NCBI RefSeq assembly: GCF_020215665.1
Contig: NZ_CP084061.1
Span: 4,803,001-4,867,000 of the forward strand
Length of the DNA stretch: 64,000 nt
DNA from: Blautia parvula
Lineage (GTDB): Bacteria; Bacillota; Clostridia; Lachnospirales; Lachnospiraceae
Reading direction: 5' to 3'
Under the pieces are notes generated by a model. It was not told where the DNA came from and ran no database searches. It was given only the letters and a program-made list of their open reading frames with translations. Both the position numbers and the translations under genes were made by a program. Below, in pieces: positions 44,263-55,788 of this stretch. Each line of letters begins with the position of its first letter. Positions within the stretch are counted from its first letter, which is position 1.

Positions 44263-44269
44263 CATAAAT

Positions 44270-44353
44270 ACCGTGCGGCACAGGATTTATCCGACAAAAC
44301 CAGATATTTCTGGATTGGAGGATAAAATAATGTGTCGCACGGTGTTTTATTTT
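44270..44353 (+). terminator. Terminator of hydratase gene, nested hairpins
   Basis: Outer arms ACCGTGCGGCACA (44270-44282) and TGTGTCGCACGGT (44331-44343) match at 12 of 13 positions; the loop holds GGATTTATCC-type and CCAGATATTTCTGG hairpins; a T-rich tract (GTTTTATTTT) follows. Confidence 0.75.
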
Positions 44354-44488
44354 GGCAATTTTCAATGTTCAGAATTATTATGCTTTTCGTAAATTGTGTA
44401 GTAAATTCATATAAAAACATATAATTTACAGCTTAATAATGTTAAAAATATAACTTATAAAAAAACAAAACTTTTTTCAAAAAATATA

Positions 44489-44517
44489 TTGACAAATAAA
44501 ACAACCCATGGTAATAT
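44489..44517 (+). promoter_or_regulatory. Consensus promoter in AT-rich stretch
   Basis: TTGACA (44489-44494), 17-bp spacer, TAATAT (44512-44517). It is among the best promoter matches in the window, yet no open frame of usual length follows. Confidence 0.65.
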
Positions 44518-45511
44518 ATAACCATCAAAAGAAAACACCAACACATTACTACATAACCAATTCTTAAACATAGAGAAGATAAATCTTTTTTAGGAAGTTG
44601 GCTACAAGGTACAAAAGATAAAACATTATATCTCCTTAAAGTGTATGGAGAATACATAATAGGAATCAGAGTAATGTTAAAACGTACTACATATGAGAGA
44701 TCCATAAAGTACAAAAGAATAACAGTACCAAGGATAAAAAGTAATGTAAAAGGTGTTATTTGAAATATTGATAAGGAGGTATATTCCATTGGAAATAGCG
44801 AATATCAATTATCAATATGAGAGTGGTAAGGCATAGTTCCCTAGAGAAAGACCTAACTACATAAAGACCGAAGAAGAATCCTATTAAGAGGATAAAAAAG
44901 CGGTTAGGTGATATATCAAAAAGTGCCCTCATATTGAACAATTACCACAAAAGTAATAAAAAGGTTTCAAAATATATGTAAAGAAATATATTTTGAAAGA
45001 ACAAAGTATTTATACATCATTCAAAGATATAAAAAATGCAGAAGATATAATAAGTTGTATTCGTTGAGATTAGCCTGTTGTATTTAAAAGTTCTTGAAAA
45101 AGAAGTAAATTATTTTATATCCCGAAGAAATGTATAAAGAAATGTTTTGAAAACAAAATAGCCCGAACTATTTGTTTAGAAGCTTTTTATTATCCATAAT
45201 AGATTTGATATGAACTTTCAATAAATCTTATCAAACACCGGAATTTAAATATCCAAGAAGAGTGAAGACCATTTCAGAGAAGGCTTTATCAGAGTCCATA
45301 AAGGGATTTGGGTAGAACATTCAGATAAGAAATGAAAGGAAGCTCAAAGAGATTACGAATTCAGAGTGAAAGATTTATAAATAGGGAATGAGAAGATTAA
45401 AAGGAAGTATAGAAGAATAAGGAAAGAACAAAATAACAGTATTCATTCCGGATTTTTTATCAATACTAAGAAAAAGAAAGGAATAAAAAAATTGAATAAC
45501 GCAGATCATTA

Positions 45512-45560
45512 GAACAACCGTTGTATCCGATAATAGAAGATATGACGGTTGTTCATTTTT
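45512..45560 (+). terminator. Rho-independent terminator of AT-rich stretch
   Basis: GAACAACCGT (45512-45521) pairs with ACGGTTGTTC (45545-45554), followed by ATTTTTG. Confidence 0.8.
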
Positions 45561-45685
45561 GCCCATCCATGCTATAATACTCCCAGGCAAGTTATCCCTC
45601 TCCACCCACGCCCCGGCCCCGCTGCCCTGCATTCCCCGTCCCTTCAGCCAACAAAATAAATTTAGAAAAAGGAATTTAAACAACC

Positions 45686-46360
45686 ATGAAAACACCCCCC
45701 ATCTCCCAAATTATCCTACACGAAGACCCCCACATCCTAATCTGCCACAAACCTCCCGGTCTCCCTGTCCAATCAAAAAAAATCAACACCCCGGACCTGG
45801 AATCCTCCCTCCTCACCTACCTCATCTCAAAAGGCGAGCCTCCTTATTTGGCTGTTATCCACCGCCTCGACCAGCCCGTAGAGGGTATCCTGGTCTTTGC
45901 AAAAAACAAAGCCGCAGCCAAAGACCTAAACGCTCAGGTCCAGAACGGAAGTATGGAAAAATACTACCTTGCCGCTGTCAGCGGCATACCGACGAAAAAA
46001 GAATCCCGTCTTGAGAACGAACTTATAAAAGATGCTAACACCAACACCTCCAGGGTGACAAAACAAAAAACACCACAAAGTAAAAAAGCCATTCTGGAAT
46101 ACCGCGTATTAAAAGAAGCAGAGGATTGTTCTCTTCTCGAGATCCATCTTCTGACAGGCCGTCATCACCAGATCCGTGTCCAGATGGCATACGCCGGCCA
46201 TCCTCTGCTGGGGGATACCAAGTACAATCCTCAGGCAGGAAAAGAAAAGGAATGGCAGTACATCGCGCTGTGCGCATATAAATTAATTTTTACCCATCCA
46301 AAGACAAAGAAAAAAATGGAATTCCAGGTAAAGCCCTCTGGAAATTTTCCTATAGTATAG
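45686..46360 (+). CDS. RluA-family pseudouridine synthase
   Basis: A 224-aa enzyme that isomerises uridine to pseudouridine in rRNA or tRNA. Catalytic Asp62 lies in IHRLDQPVEGILVFAK; the other family motif is LLTGRHHQIRVQMAYAGHPLLGD. No S4 domain, so a short RluA/YlyB-type form; target site unknown. The first 150 bp and the sequence before it are unusually C-rich, with runs such as CACCCCCC, unlike the A/G-rich coding strands around it. Start ATG 45686 has AAAAAGGAA about 9 bases upstream. Confidence 0.9.
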   Translation: MKTPPISQIILHEDPHILICHKPPGLPVQSKKINTPDLESSLLTYLISKGEPPYLAVIHRLDQPVEGILVFAKNKAAAKDLNAQVQNGSMEKYYLAAVSGIPTKKESRLENELIKDANTNTSRVTKQKTPQSKKAILEYRVLKEAEDCSLLEIHLLTGRHHQIRVQMAYAGHPLLGDTKYNPQAGKEKEWQYIALCAYKLIFTHPKTKKKMEFQVKPSGNFPIV

Positions 46361-46423
46361 GTAAGAAAAGTTCACACATACTGTTAGAGGAGAACGAAAA
46401 AGATAAGGTATGGTGAGCAGAAG

Positions 46424-47458
46424 ATGAGATGGAAGAAAGCGGGTATAACAGTGGGAGTCATTGCAGGTGTATTTCTGGTCATGAAATACGCGGTACCTGT
46501 GATGCTCCCATTTCTTTTAGGCTGGCTTCTGGCACTCGCCATACTTCCGGCAGCCAGGTGGCTGGCACGGCAGAAACTCTGCAGAAAACTGCATTTTACA
46601 GAAGGCGGTGTGGGCGCAGTGCTGATTCTGCTTCTCTCCGTGGGAGGCATTCTTGGGGTTATGTGGCTTCTCCAGGCTCTGTCTGCACAGATCAGCAGGC
46701 TGATAGCGTTCTATCCGGTAATAAAGAGAGAATTCTGCCAGATCATAGGCCAATGCTGCAGACAGGTGGAATACACGGTGGGAATTCCGGCCCGGGAGAG
46801 CAGCCAGTATATTTATATGCAGCTCAGTAATATCAGCAGTTCCTTTTTAGATGGCAGTCAGTCCATGGAGGCTGCGGTCGGCTCCATGAAAAAGTGCGTG
46901 GTCCTGGTGGGAGGCCTGATTCTGTGCGTAGTATCCGCGGTTTTGATTCTGCAGGAGCACGGGGAGTGGAAAGAACGGTTTTCCGCCTGGCCTGTGTTTG
47001 TTAAGGCGAAAGCCCTTTTCAAGGACTTAAAGAGCGGAATTGCGGAATATTTCAAAGCACAGATCAAAATTATGGGAATCATTATCCTCCTCTGTATTGC
47101 CGGATTGTTCTTATTGGGAACGCCTCATTTTATCACTGCCGGGCTGGCGCTGGGACTTCTGGACGCACTACCCGTTCTGGGAACAGGTACATTTCTTGTC
47201 CCCGCGGCGCTTGTCCTTGCCTTAAGAGGAGACGCGGCCGGTGCAGTCGGCTGTATTGCCCTTTATCTTGTCACAAGCTGCGTCAGGCAGTTTCTGGAGC
47301 CCCGTCTGATAGGAAAGAAGGTGGGGGTATCGCCTCTCCTTGTCCTGTTATCGGTATATCTGGGGCTGTTTTTGTACGGAGGAGCCGGTTTTTTGCTGGG
47401 ACCGCTCTCTGCTCTGGTAATATACGGGATTTTACGTGAATGGAATCTTCTTGATTAG
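46424..47458 (+). CDS. AI-2E family / YtvI-type membrane permease
   Basis: A 344-aa membrane protein with about seven or eight spans, in the usual PerM/AI-2E order: paired N-terminal spans (7-45), span near 65-85, a long soluble segment (90-155), then spans from about 160 to the end, with GLLDALPVLGTGTFLVPAAL and FLEPRLIGKKVGVSPLLVLLSVYLG as the conserved core. Members include the sporulation protein YtvI and transporters of unclear substrate. The TAG stop codon is the first triplet of a MITE-like end (47456). Ribosome site upstream is weak (GGTGAGCAG). Confidence 0.85.
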   Translation: MRWKKAGITVGVIAGVFLVMKYAVPVMLPFLLGWLLALAILPAARWLARQKLCRKLHFTEGGVGAVLILLLSVGGILGVMWLLQALSAQISRLIAFYPVIKREFCQIIGQCCRQVEYTVGIPARESSQYIYMQLSNISSSFLDGSQSMEAAVGSMKKCVVLVGGLILCVVSAVLILQEHGEWKERFSAWPVFVKAKALFKDLKSGIAEYFKAQIKIMGIIILLCIAGLFLLGTPHFITAGLALGLLDALPVLGTGTFLVPAALVLALRGDAAGAVGCIALYLVTSCVRQFLEPRLIGKKVGVSPLLVLLSVYLGLFLYGGAGFLLGPLSALVIYGILREWNLLD

Positions 47459-47475
47459 AGCGTGTTTGGAAACTT
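47456..47475. repeat. Solo end related to the 40011 MITE-like element
   Basis: TAGAGCGTGTTTGGAAACTT shares its first 13 bases with the terminal repeat at 40011-40029. The opposite end is not seen, and the match supplies the stop codon of the permease gene. Confidence 0.4.
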
Positions 47476-47649
47476 TATAGATAATATGAATAGAAAAGTT
47501 CCTGAAATTTTTACGAAATTATTACAAAAAGCATATGGACTAATAAGTAGTTTCGTGTATAATGGAAACGTAGTTAATAGGAAGAGAAATGCATGTAAAA
47601 ATCTGGTAAAGCCGTACACAGGTATGGCGTGAACCTTGGAGGAGAGGGC

Positions 47650-48891
47650 ATGAAACGTACAATGGTTGCTTTATTATGCATCGCGCTGGCAGCGGGTTCC
47701 CTGGCAGGATGCGGTGGTAATAAGGATAAAAAAGAAGTACCCGTAAACACAGAGGCAAAGGCGGAAGACAAGCCGGAAGTGGGCAGCAAGGGGGACCCTC
47801 AGAAAGAAGAAGATACAGAAGAGGAACAGAAGGAAGAGGAAAAAGATAATACAGAAGTTTCCGGTGAGAATGAGAACAGCCAGGACGCAGAGGAAGAGAA
47901 CGAGGCAGACATGTCTGAGGACCTGACTATGACCACTCTGAAAAGCAGTGCCGGAACCATTGATTATACATCCCTGGAAGGTCTGGAGCTGGAGGCCGGC
48001 GGTCATATAGCAGTGGTGGTTAAGAGCACAAAGACAGGCTACTGGGTCACTGTAAAAAAAGGCATGGAAGCAGCCGTCAAAGATTTAAATAAAAAACTGG
48101 AATATAAAGGTGACGATAAGATAAAACTATCCTTTGAAGGGCCGTCCGATGAGACTGATGTGGAGAGCCAGATCAATATTATCGACGCGGTTCTGGCTGA
48201 GAATCCAAATGTTCTCTGTCTGGCAGCCATAGATATGGAATCCTGTCAGGCCCAGCTTGAAACAGCAGAGGAAAACGGAATCCCCGTGGTTGTGCTGGAT
48301 TCCGGTGTGGTGACCGGCACCGTAGATTCCGTGTGCTCCACAGACAACAAGGCAGCAGGCGCTGACGCAGCGAAAAAACTTGCGGAAGCTGTGGGCAGCA
48401 GCGGAGAGATCGCTGTTATGGCCCATATCGAAAGCTCTGAAAGCAGCCAGGACAGAGTCAAGGGATTTACAGATGAGCTCACAGCCAATTACCCGGATAT
48501 TAAGATTGTTAATCTCTCCTATGAAAATGAGGAGACACCGGTCAGGGAGATGGCAGCAAAAGTGCTGGAGGATAATCCGAATCTGAAAGGATACTTCTGT
48601 ACCAATCAGGTCACTGCGGATGATGTTCTGGAAGCGCTGAAAGAAGCAGAGAGAGAAGAAATTGCCGTAGTGGGGTTTGATGCCGGCAAGACCCAGAAAG
48701 AAGCGATCAAGGACGGAAGAGAGGCCGGAGTTATCGCACAGAATCCGTATGGCATGGGATATGCCACCGCAGTAGCAGCAGCCAGGGCTTGGCTGGGGCT
48801 GGAAAATGATTCCTTTATCAATCCGGGATATCAGTGGATCGATGCTGCCAGCCTGGATGATGAGAAGCTGAAGAACTACTTATACGAGTAA
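47650..48891 (+). CDS. Ribose-type sugar-binding lipoprotein (orphan)
   Basis: A 413-aa lipoprotein. Lipobox LAGC with Cys21; a very acidic, Lys/Glu-rich linker (about 25-95); then a periplasmic-binding-protein type I fold with IAVVVKSTKTGYWVTVKKGMEAAV, DVESQINIIDAVLAENPNVLCLAAID, IPVVVLDSG and GVIAQNPYGMGYATAVAAARAW, typical of RbsB/AlsB proteins. No ATPase or permease gene lies next to it, so it may serve a distant importer or act as a sensor. ATG 47650 with GGAGGAGAGG. Own terminator follows. Confidence 0.88.
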   Translation: MKRTMVALLCIALAAGSLAGCGGNKDKKEVPVNTEAKAEDKPEVGSKGDPQKEEDTEEEQKEEEKDNTEVSGENENSQDAEEENEADMSEDLTMTTLKSSAGTIDYTSLEGLELEAGGHIAVVVKSTKTGYWVTVKKGMEAAVKDLNKKLEYKGDDKIKLSFEGPSDETDVESQINIIDAVLAENPNVLCLAAIDMESCQAQLETAEENGIPVVVLDSGVVTGTVDSVCSTDNKAAGADAAKKLAEAVGSSGEIAVMAHIESSESSQDRVKGFTDELTANYPDIKIVNLSYENEETPVREMAAKVLEDNPNLKGYFCTNQVTADDVLEALKEAEREEIAVVGFDAGKTQKEAIKDGREAGVIAQNPYGMGYATAVAAARAWLGLENDSFINPGYQWIDAASLDDEKLKNYLYE

Positions 48892-48920
48892 GATAAAGTC
48901 AAATTAAACAAAGACATTCG

Positions 48921-48958
48921 GGGAGATTGTGTAAATTCTATACAATCTCTCTTTTTTT
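48921..48958 (+). terminator. Rho-independent terminator
   Basis: GAGATTGT (48923-48930) and ACAATCTC (48942-48949) are followed by a seven-T run (48952-48958). Confidence 0.92.
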
Positions 48959-49022
48959 GTCGGGATTACCAAAATAAGGCAACTTTTTTTCGTGTAATTC
49001 GGTTAAAAATATTGTGAACAAA

Positions 49023-49051
49023 TTGACAAATTGCATAATTCATAGTAATAT
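49023..49051 (+). promoter_or_regulatory. V-ATPase operon promoter
   Basis: TTGACA (49023-49028) and TAATAT (49046-49051) with a 17-bp spacer, 27 bp before the first start codon. Confidence 0.75.
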
Positions 49052-49077
49052 TTAAACTATGTGAAGGTGGTGATACT

Positions 49078-49386
49078 GTGATAGAAGGAACAATCAAAGA
49101 AATCCGGGATGCGGAGCAGGAGGCAGCAAACATCGTTGCGGATGCAAAGCGCCAGAGTGAAAAGATTTCTGAGGAGGCAAAACTGGCTTCCGAAAAATTG
49201 TATTCCGATATGATTTCCGAAGCGCAGCAGAAGGCGAAAAAATTAAGAGACTCTGCTGAAACATTTGGAAAACAGCAGACGGACGAGGCCCTTTTGGCGG
49301 CTGGAAAAGAAATCGAAAAGCTGAAGAGCGCGGCAAAAAGCCGGGAAAAAGAAGCGGTTGATTTGATTATTTCCGAATTAATCTGA
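49078..49386 (+). CDS. V-type ATPase subunit H/G (peripheral stalk)
   Basis: A 102-aa, almost wholly coiled-coil protein (IKEIRDAEQEAANIVADAKRQSEKISEEAKL...), the form of AhaH/NtpF-type peripheral stalk subunits that pair with subunit E. GTG 49078 has AAGGTGGTGA before it. It opens the operon whose gene order is H-I-K-E-C-F-A-B-D. Confidence 0.82.
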   Translation: MIEGTIKEIRDAEQEAANIVADAKRQSEKISEEAKLASEKLYSDMISEAQQKAKKLRDSAETFGKQQTDEALLAAGKEIEKLKSAAKSREKEAVDLIISELI

Positions 49387-49426
49387 GAGGAAGAAAAAGA
49401 AAACGAGTTAAAGGAGGGATGAGAGT

Positions 49427-51936
<2,510 letters not shown>

Positions 51937-52012
51937 TTAAAATATGGAGAGAAGTCCCGGCATGGGACAGAAATTACAGGACAGAATAGAAATAGTAAAG
52001 GAGAGCTAAAGA

Positions 52013-52606
52013 ATGACTGGATTAGAAAAAATGAAAAGCCAGATTCTGGATGAAGCAAAAAGCTCCGCGAATGATATCATCGACCGTGCGCAGAAGAGCG
52101 CAGAAGCAGTTAAGCAGGAGATGAGAGACAAAGCGGAAGCAGAATGCGGACGTATCTCCCAAAAAGCGGATGCTGATGTTGAGAATATCAAGGAACGTGC
52201 CCTTTCCTCCTGCGACCTGCAGAAGAGAAAAGCACTTCTGGAGGCAAAGCAGGAAGTGATCTCTGATGTACTGGAGAAAGCTTACGATACACTGCTTACA
52301 GCAGACGACGAGACATATTTCAACATGCTCCGCAAAATGCTGGACAAATTCGTTCTGGCTCAGGAAGGGGAAATCTGTTTCTCACCTGAAGATTTGAAGA
52401 GAATGCCGCAGGGTTATGAAAAAGAAATTTCGGACATAGCTGAGAAAAAAGGCGGAAAACTGGTTCTTTCCAAAGAACACAGAAATATCCGCGGAGGCTT
52501 TGTCCTGATATATGGTGGAATCGAAGAAAACTGTACCTTTAAGGCCATGTTTGATTCCAAGAGAGGTGAACTTTCCGACAAAGTTCATGCATTATTATTT
52601 TTGTAA
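52013..52606 (+). CDS. ntpE: V-type ATPase subunit E
   Basis: A 197-aa peripheral stalk protein: long N-terminal coiled coil (about 1-90; ILDEAKSSANDIIDRAQKSAEAVKQEM) and a globular C-terminal domain (about 100-197) ending GELSDKVHALLFL. Length and order are as in clostridial and E. hirae operons. AAGGAGAGC before ATG 52013; 76 bp separate it from subunit K. Confidence 0.9.
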   Translation: MTGLEKMKSQILDEAKSSANDIIDRAQKSAEAVKQEMRDKAEAECGRISQKADADVENIKERALSSCDLQKRKALLEAKQEVISDVLEKAYDTLLTADDETYFNMLRKMLDKFVLAQEGEICFSPEDLKRMPQGYEKEISDIAEKKGGKLVLSKEHRNIRGGFVLIYGGIEENCTFKAMFDSKRGELSDKVHALLFL

Positions 52607-52634
52607 GCGATAACCGCAAGAAGGAGGAATTATC

Positions 52635-53612
52635 TTGATTGATACAAAATATACCTATGCGGTTGCGCGAATCCGTGCGCTTGAGACGGCGTTATTCACT
52701 TCTGCCACTCTTGACCAGCTCATGGCCTGCCAGACAGAGGAGCAGTGCCTGCAGCTTATACAGGAAAAGGGTTGGGGCGGCGCGGATACGCCGGTGAATG
52801 CAGAGGCAATATTGACCAGGGAGCAGGAGAAAATCTGGGAGAATATCAGGGATCTGGGTGTTGATATGTCCGTCTTTGATGTACTTTCCTATCCCAATAT
52901 GTTCCACAATCTGAAGGCAGCCATCAAGGATGTGTGCACGGAGGAGAACGGCAAGTCAATGAACATCTACTATGATGACACTGCCATCTCCCCGGATGAA
53001 ATGCTGGAGATCGTGCGGAGCAAGGATTTTTCCAGACTTCCCAAATATATGGCTGGCGCTGCAAAAGAGGCTTATGAGACACTGCTTCACACAAGGGACG
53101 GACAGCTCTGCGACGTCATTGTGGACAAGGCAGCCCTTGAGGCGATCTATGCAGCAGGCAAGGAAGCAAAGGACAGCATTATCAAGGATTATGCGGAGTC
53201 TACCGTTGCCATAGCTGATATTAAAATCGCTGTGCGTTCACAGAAAACCGCAAAAAATCTGGATTTTATGAAGCGCGCGATGGCGGAATGTGAGTCACTT
53301 AGTGTGGCACAGCTTTCCAAGGCGGCAGTGAGCGGCATTGATGCCATTGTGGAGTATTTGTCGGGAACTGCTTATGCGGAGGGCGGTAAGGCCATTGCAG
53401 AGTCCATGTCCGCGTTTGAACGCTGGTGTGACAACCGCATGATGCAGACCATGCAGCCTCAGAAATATCAGTCATTTTCAGTGGGACCTCTGGTTGCCTA
53501 TGTGCTTGCCAGGGAGAACGAGATCAAAACGGTACGAATCATTTTGTCCGGCAAACGCAGCGGGCTTTCGGATGATTCTATCCGGGAAAGGGTAAGGGAA
53601 ATGTATGTATAA
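52635..53612 (+). CDS. ntpC: V-type ATPase subunit C (central stalk to ring connector)
   Basis: A 325-aa, helical protein of the V0 d/C family; it links the rotor ring to the central stalk. Typical start: YTYAVARIRALETALF; typical late part: SVGPLVAYVLARENEIKTVRIILSGKRSGLSDDSIRERVREMYV. The initiation codon is TTG 52635 with AAGGAGGAATTATC. It overlaps the F gene by eight bases. Confidence 0.93.
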   Translation: MIDTKYTYAVARIRALETALFTSATLDQLMACQTEEQCLQLIQEKGWGGADTPVNAEAILTREQEKIWENIRDLGVDMSVFDVLSYPNMFHNLKAAIKDVCTEENGKSMNIYYDDTAISPDEMLEIVRSKDFSRLPKYMAGAAKEAYETLLHTRDGQLCDVIVDKAALEAIYAAGKEAKDSIIKDYAESTVAIADIKIAVRSQKTAKNLDFMKRAMAECESLSVAQLSKAAVSGIDAIVEYLSGTAYAEGGKAIAESMSAFERWCDNRMMQTMQPQKYQSFSVGPLVAYVLARENEIKTVRIILSGKRSGLSDDSIRERVREMYV

Positions 53613-53925
53613 GATTGCAGTTGTGGGCGATTACGACAGTATTTACGGGTTTGCTACACTGGGTCTGGATATATTCCCGGTAACATCCCGAAAAGAAGCT
53701 GAAGAAAAACTGGAGCATCTGGCAGCCAGCAAATATGGGATCATCTATATCACAGAAGCGCTGGCAGCAGAGTGCAAAAAGACGATTGATAAATTTCAGG
53801 AACAACTGCTTCCCGCCATTATCCTGATCCCCGGTGTTTTCGGAAACACGGGTGAAGGTGTGCAGGGAGTGAAATTATCCGTGGAGAAGGCTGTTGGCTC
53901 GGATATTCTTTTCAGCAATAATTAA
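53605..53925 (+). CDS. ntpG: V-type ATPase subunit F
   Basis: A 106-aa Rossmann-like central stalk protein: MYKIAVVGDYDSIYGFATLGLDIFPV, then YGIIYITEALA and a C-terminal GVQGVKLSVEKAVGSDILF. Start ATG 53605 lies within the end of the C gene. The gap to subunit A holds a small hairpin (TGCGGC/GCCGCA, 53937-53953). Confidence 0.92.
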   Translation: MYKIAVVGDYDSIYGFATLGLDIFPVTSRKEAEEKLEHLAASKYGIIYITEALAAECKKTIDKFQEQLLPAIILIPGVFGNTGEGVQGVKLSVEKAVGSDILFSNN

Positions 53926-54021
53926 AAGGTCCGGTATGCGGCAGCACGCCGCAGCACCCGGAATTTGAGCGGTAAAATACCGCAGATACGAACTAATTTA
54001 GAAAGCAGGTGATTCGTTCCG

Positions 54022-55788
54022 ATGAGCAAAGGTACGATTAAAAAAGTTGCAGGACCGCTGGTTATCGCGGAAGGCATGAGAGACTCGAATATGTTCGACG
54101 TTGTCCGTGTCAGTAACCAGCGTCTGATTGGTGAGATCATCGAGATGCACGGTGATGAAGCCAGTGTTCAGGTATACGAGGAGACATCAGGTCTTGGACC
54201 GGGCGAGCCGGTTGAGTCCATGAATGCGCCTCTTTCCGTAGAACTTGGACCAGGTCTGATCACAAGTATTTACGATGGTATCCAGCGACCGCTGGATGAG
54301 ATTATGAAAGTGTCCGGCACCAACTTAAAGCGTGGTGTTGAGGTTCCTTCCCTTAAGAGAGATAAGAAATGGAACTTTGTTCCTACTGTTAAAGTGGGGG
54401 ACGAGGTACAAAACGGTGATATTATCGGTACGGTACAGGAGACCATCGTTGTTAATCACAAGATCATGGTTCCTTACGGGATAAACGGTAAAGTAAAAGA
54501 AATAAAAGCCGGTGAATTTACGGTGGAAGAAATCGTTGCCGTTATCGAGACTGCGGATGGTGACAAAGAAGTTGGTATGATGCAGACATGGCCGGTTCGT
54601 AAAGGCCGTCCGTATCTGAAAAAGCTGCCGCCGGAGATGCCTCTGGTAACAGGACAGCGAGTTGTTGATACTTTCTTCCCCATCGCCAAAGGCGGTGTTG
54701 CAGCCGTTCCGGGACCTTTCGGAAGCGGCAAGACAGTGATCCAGCATCAGCTTGCAAAATGGGCTGAGGCTGACATCGTGGTTTACATCGGATGCGGCGA
54801 GCGTGGAAATGAGATGACAGACGTTCTGAACGAGTTCCCGGAACTGAAGGACCCGAAGACAGGACAGTCTCTGATGGAACGTACCGTTCTGATCGCCAAT
54901 ACCTCCGATATGCCTGTTGCGGCACGTGAGGCTTCTATCTATACAGGTATCACCATCGCGGAATATTTCCGTGATATGGGTTACTCCGTAGCCCTGATGG
55001 CAGACTCCACATCACGCTGGGCCGAGGCTCTTCGTGAGATGTCAGGACGTCTGGAAGAGATGCCCGGTGAGGAGGGTTACCCTGCATACCTGGGTTCCCG
55101 TCTGGCACAGTTCTATGAGAGAGCCGGACACGTGGTTTCTCTCGGCAGTGACCACAGAGAAGGCGCGCTTTCCGTTATCGGTGCTGTATCTCCTCCGGGT
55201 GGTGATATTTCCGAGCCGGTATCCCAGGCAACCCTGCGTATCGTTAAGGTATTCTGGGGTCTGGATTCCGCACTTGCTTACAAGCGTCATTTCCCGGCGA
55301 TCAACTGGCTGACCAGTTACTCTCTGTATCTGGACAATATGGCTGACTGGTTCAATGAGAAGGTTGCTCCTGACTGGATGGAAGACCGTCAGAAGATGAT
55401 GAGCCTTCTGCAGGATGAGGCTGAACTGGAAGAAATCGTTAAGATGGTAGGTATGGATGCGCTCTCTGCAGGCGACCGTCTGAAAATGGAGGCTGCGCGC
55501 TCCATCCGTGAGGACTTCCTGCATCAGAACTCCTTCCATGAAGTAGATACCTACAGTTCTCTGCAGAAACAGTATCTGCTGATGAAACTGGTTATCGCAT
55601 TTTATGAGCAGTCCAAGGAAGCGCTTGACAAGGGTGCTAATATCCAGGGGCTGATCAAGATGGATGTCCGCGAAAAGATCGGACGTTTCAAATATGTGAC
55701 AGAAGACAAACTGGACAAAGAATATAAGGCAACAATGGACGAACTTGCTGCTGACATTGCCAATGTATTTGGGAAGGAGGACTTCTAA
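54022..55788 (+). CDS. ntpA: V-type ATPase catalytic subunit A
   Basis: A 588-aa catalytic subunit. Beta-barrel domain 1-70, the non-homologous bulge (about 115-185) typical of V/A-type ATPases, Walker [10 protein letters not shown] at 231-239, Walker B region [39 protein letters not shown], and the helical C-terminal domain. It couples ATP hydrolysis or synthesis to rotation. Start ATG 54022 with AGGTGAT; the stop overlaps the start of subunit B by one base. Confidence 0.97.
   Translation: MSKGTIKKVAGPLVIAEGMRDSNMFDVVRVSNQRLIGEIIEMHGDEASVQVYEETSGLGPGEPVESMNAPLSVELGPGLITSIYDGIQRPLDEIMKVSGTNLKRGVEVPSLKRDKKWNFVPTVKVGDEVQNGDIIGTVQETIVVNHKIMVPYGINGKVKEIKAGEFTVEEIVAVIETADGDKEVGMMQTWPVRKGRPYLKKLPPEMPLVTGQRVVDTFFPIAKGGVAAVPGPFGSGKTVIQHQLAKWAEADIVVYIGCGERGNEMTDVLNEFPELKDPKTGQSLMERTVLIANTSDMPVAAREASIYTGITIAEYFRDMGYSVALMADSTSRWAEALREMSGRLEEMPGEEGYPAYLGSRLAQFYERAGHVVSLGSDHREGALSVIGAVSPPGGDISEPVSQATLRIVKVFWGLDSALAYKRHFPAINWLTSYSLYLDNMADWFNEKVAPDWMEDRQKMMSLLQDEAELEEIVKMVGMDALSAGDRLKMEAARSIREDFLHQNSFHEVDTYSSLQKQYLLMKLVIAFYEQSKEALDKGANIQGLIKMDVREKIGRFKYVTEDKLDKEYKATMDELAADIANVFGKEDF

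Larger units (their letters stand above)
44263..45685. other. 1.4-kb AT-rich stretch without convincing gene
   Basis: Composition is far more AT-rich than the window average. A consensus promoter (44489-44517) and a good terminator (45512-45560) point to a + strand transcript of about 1 kb. The plus strand is purine-rich like coding DNA, but is cut by frequent stops. The longest segments are an open frame of some 60 codons without start codon ending near 44763 and a 15-codon frame from TTG 44788 after AAGGAGG (reading EIANINYQYESGKA, like the start of an ABC ATPase). Decayed foreign gene(s) or a long non-coding RNA are the options. Confidence 0.6.

Noticed and set aside
44442-44789. A 115-aa hydrophobic frame on the - strand
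   Set aside because: A T-rich complement of purine-rich DNA gives Phe/Leu/Ile-rich frames by chance. There is no ribosome site before its ATG and a consensus promoter points the other way.
45375-45695. A 106-aa frame on the - strand
   Set aside because: It crosses the terminator hairpin at 45512-45560 and the start of the pseudouridine synthase gene, and has no ribosome site; chance frame.
53937-53953. Hairpin between subunit F and A genes as a terminator
   Set aside because: The stem is only 6 bp and no T-run follows; the downstream subunits must be transcribed with the rest.
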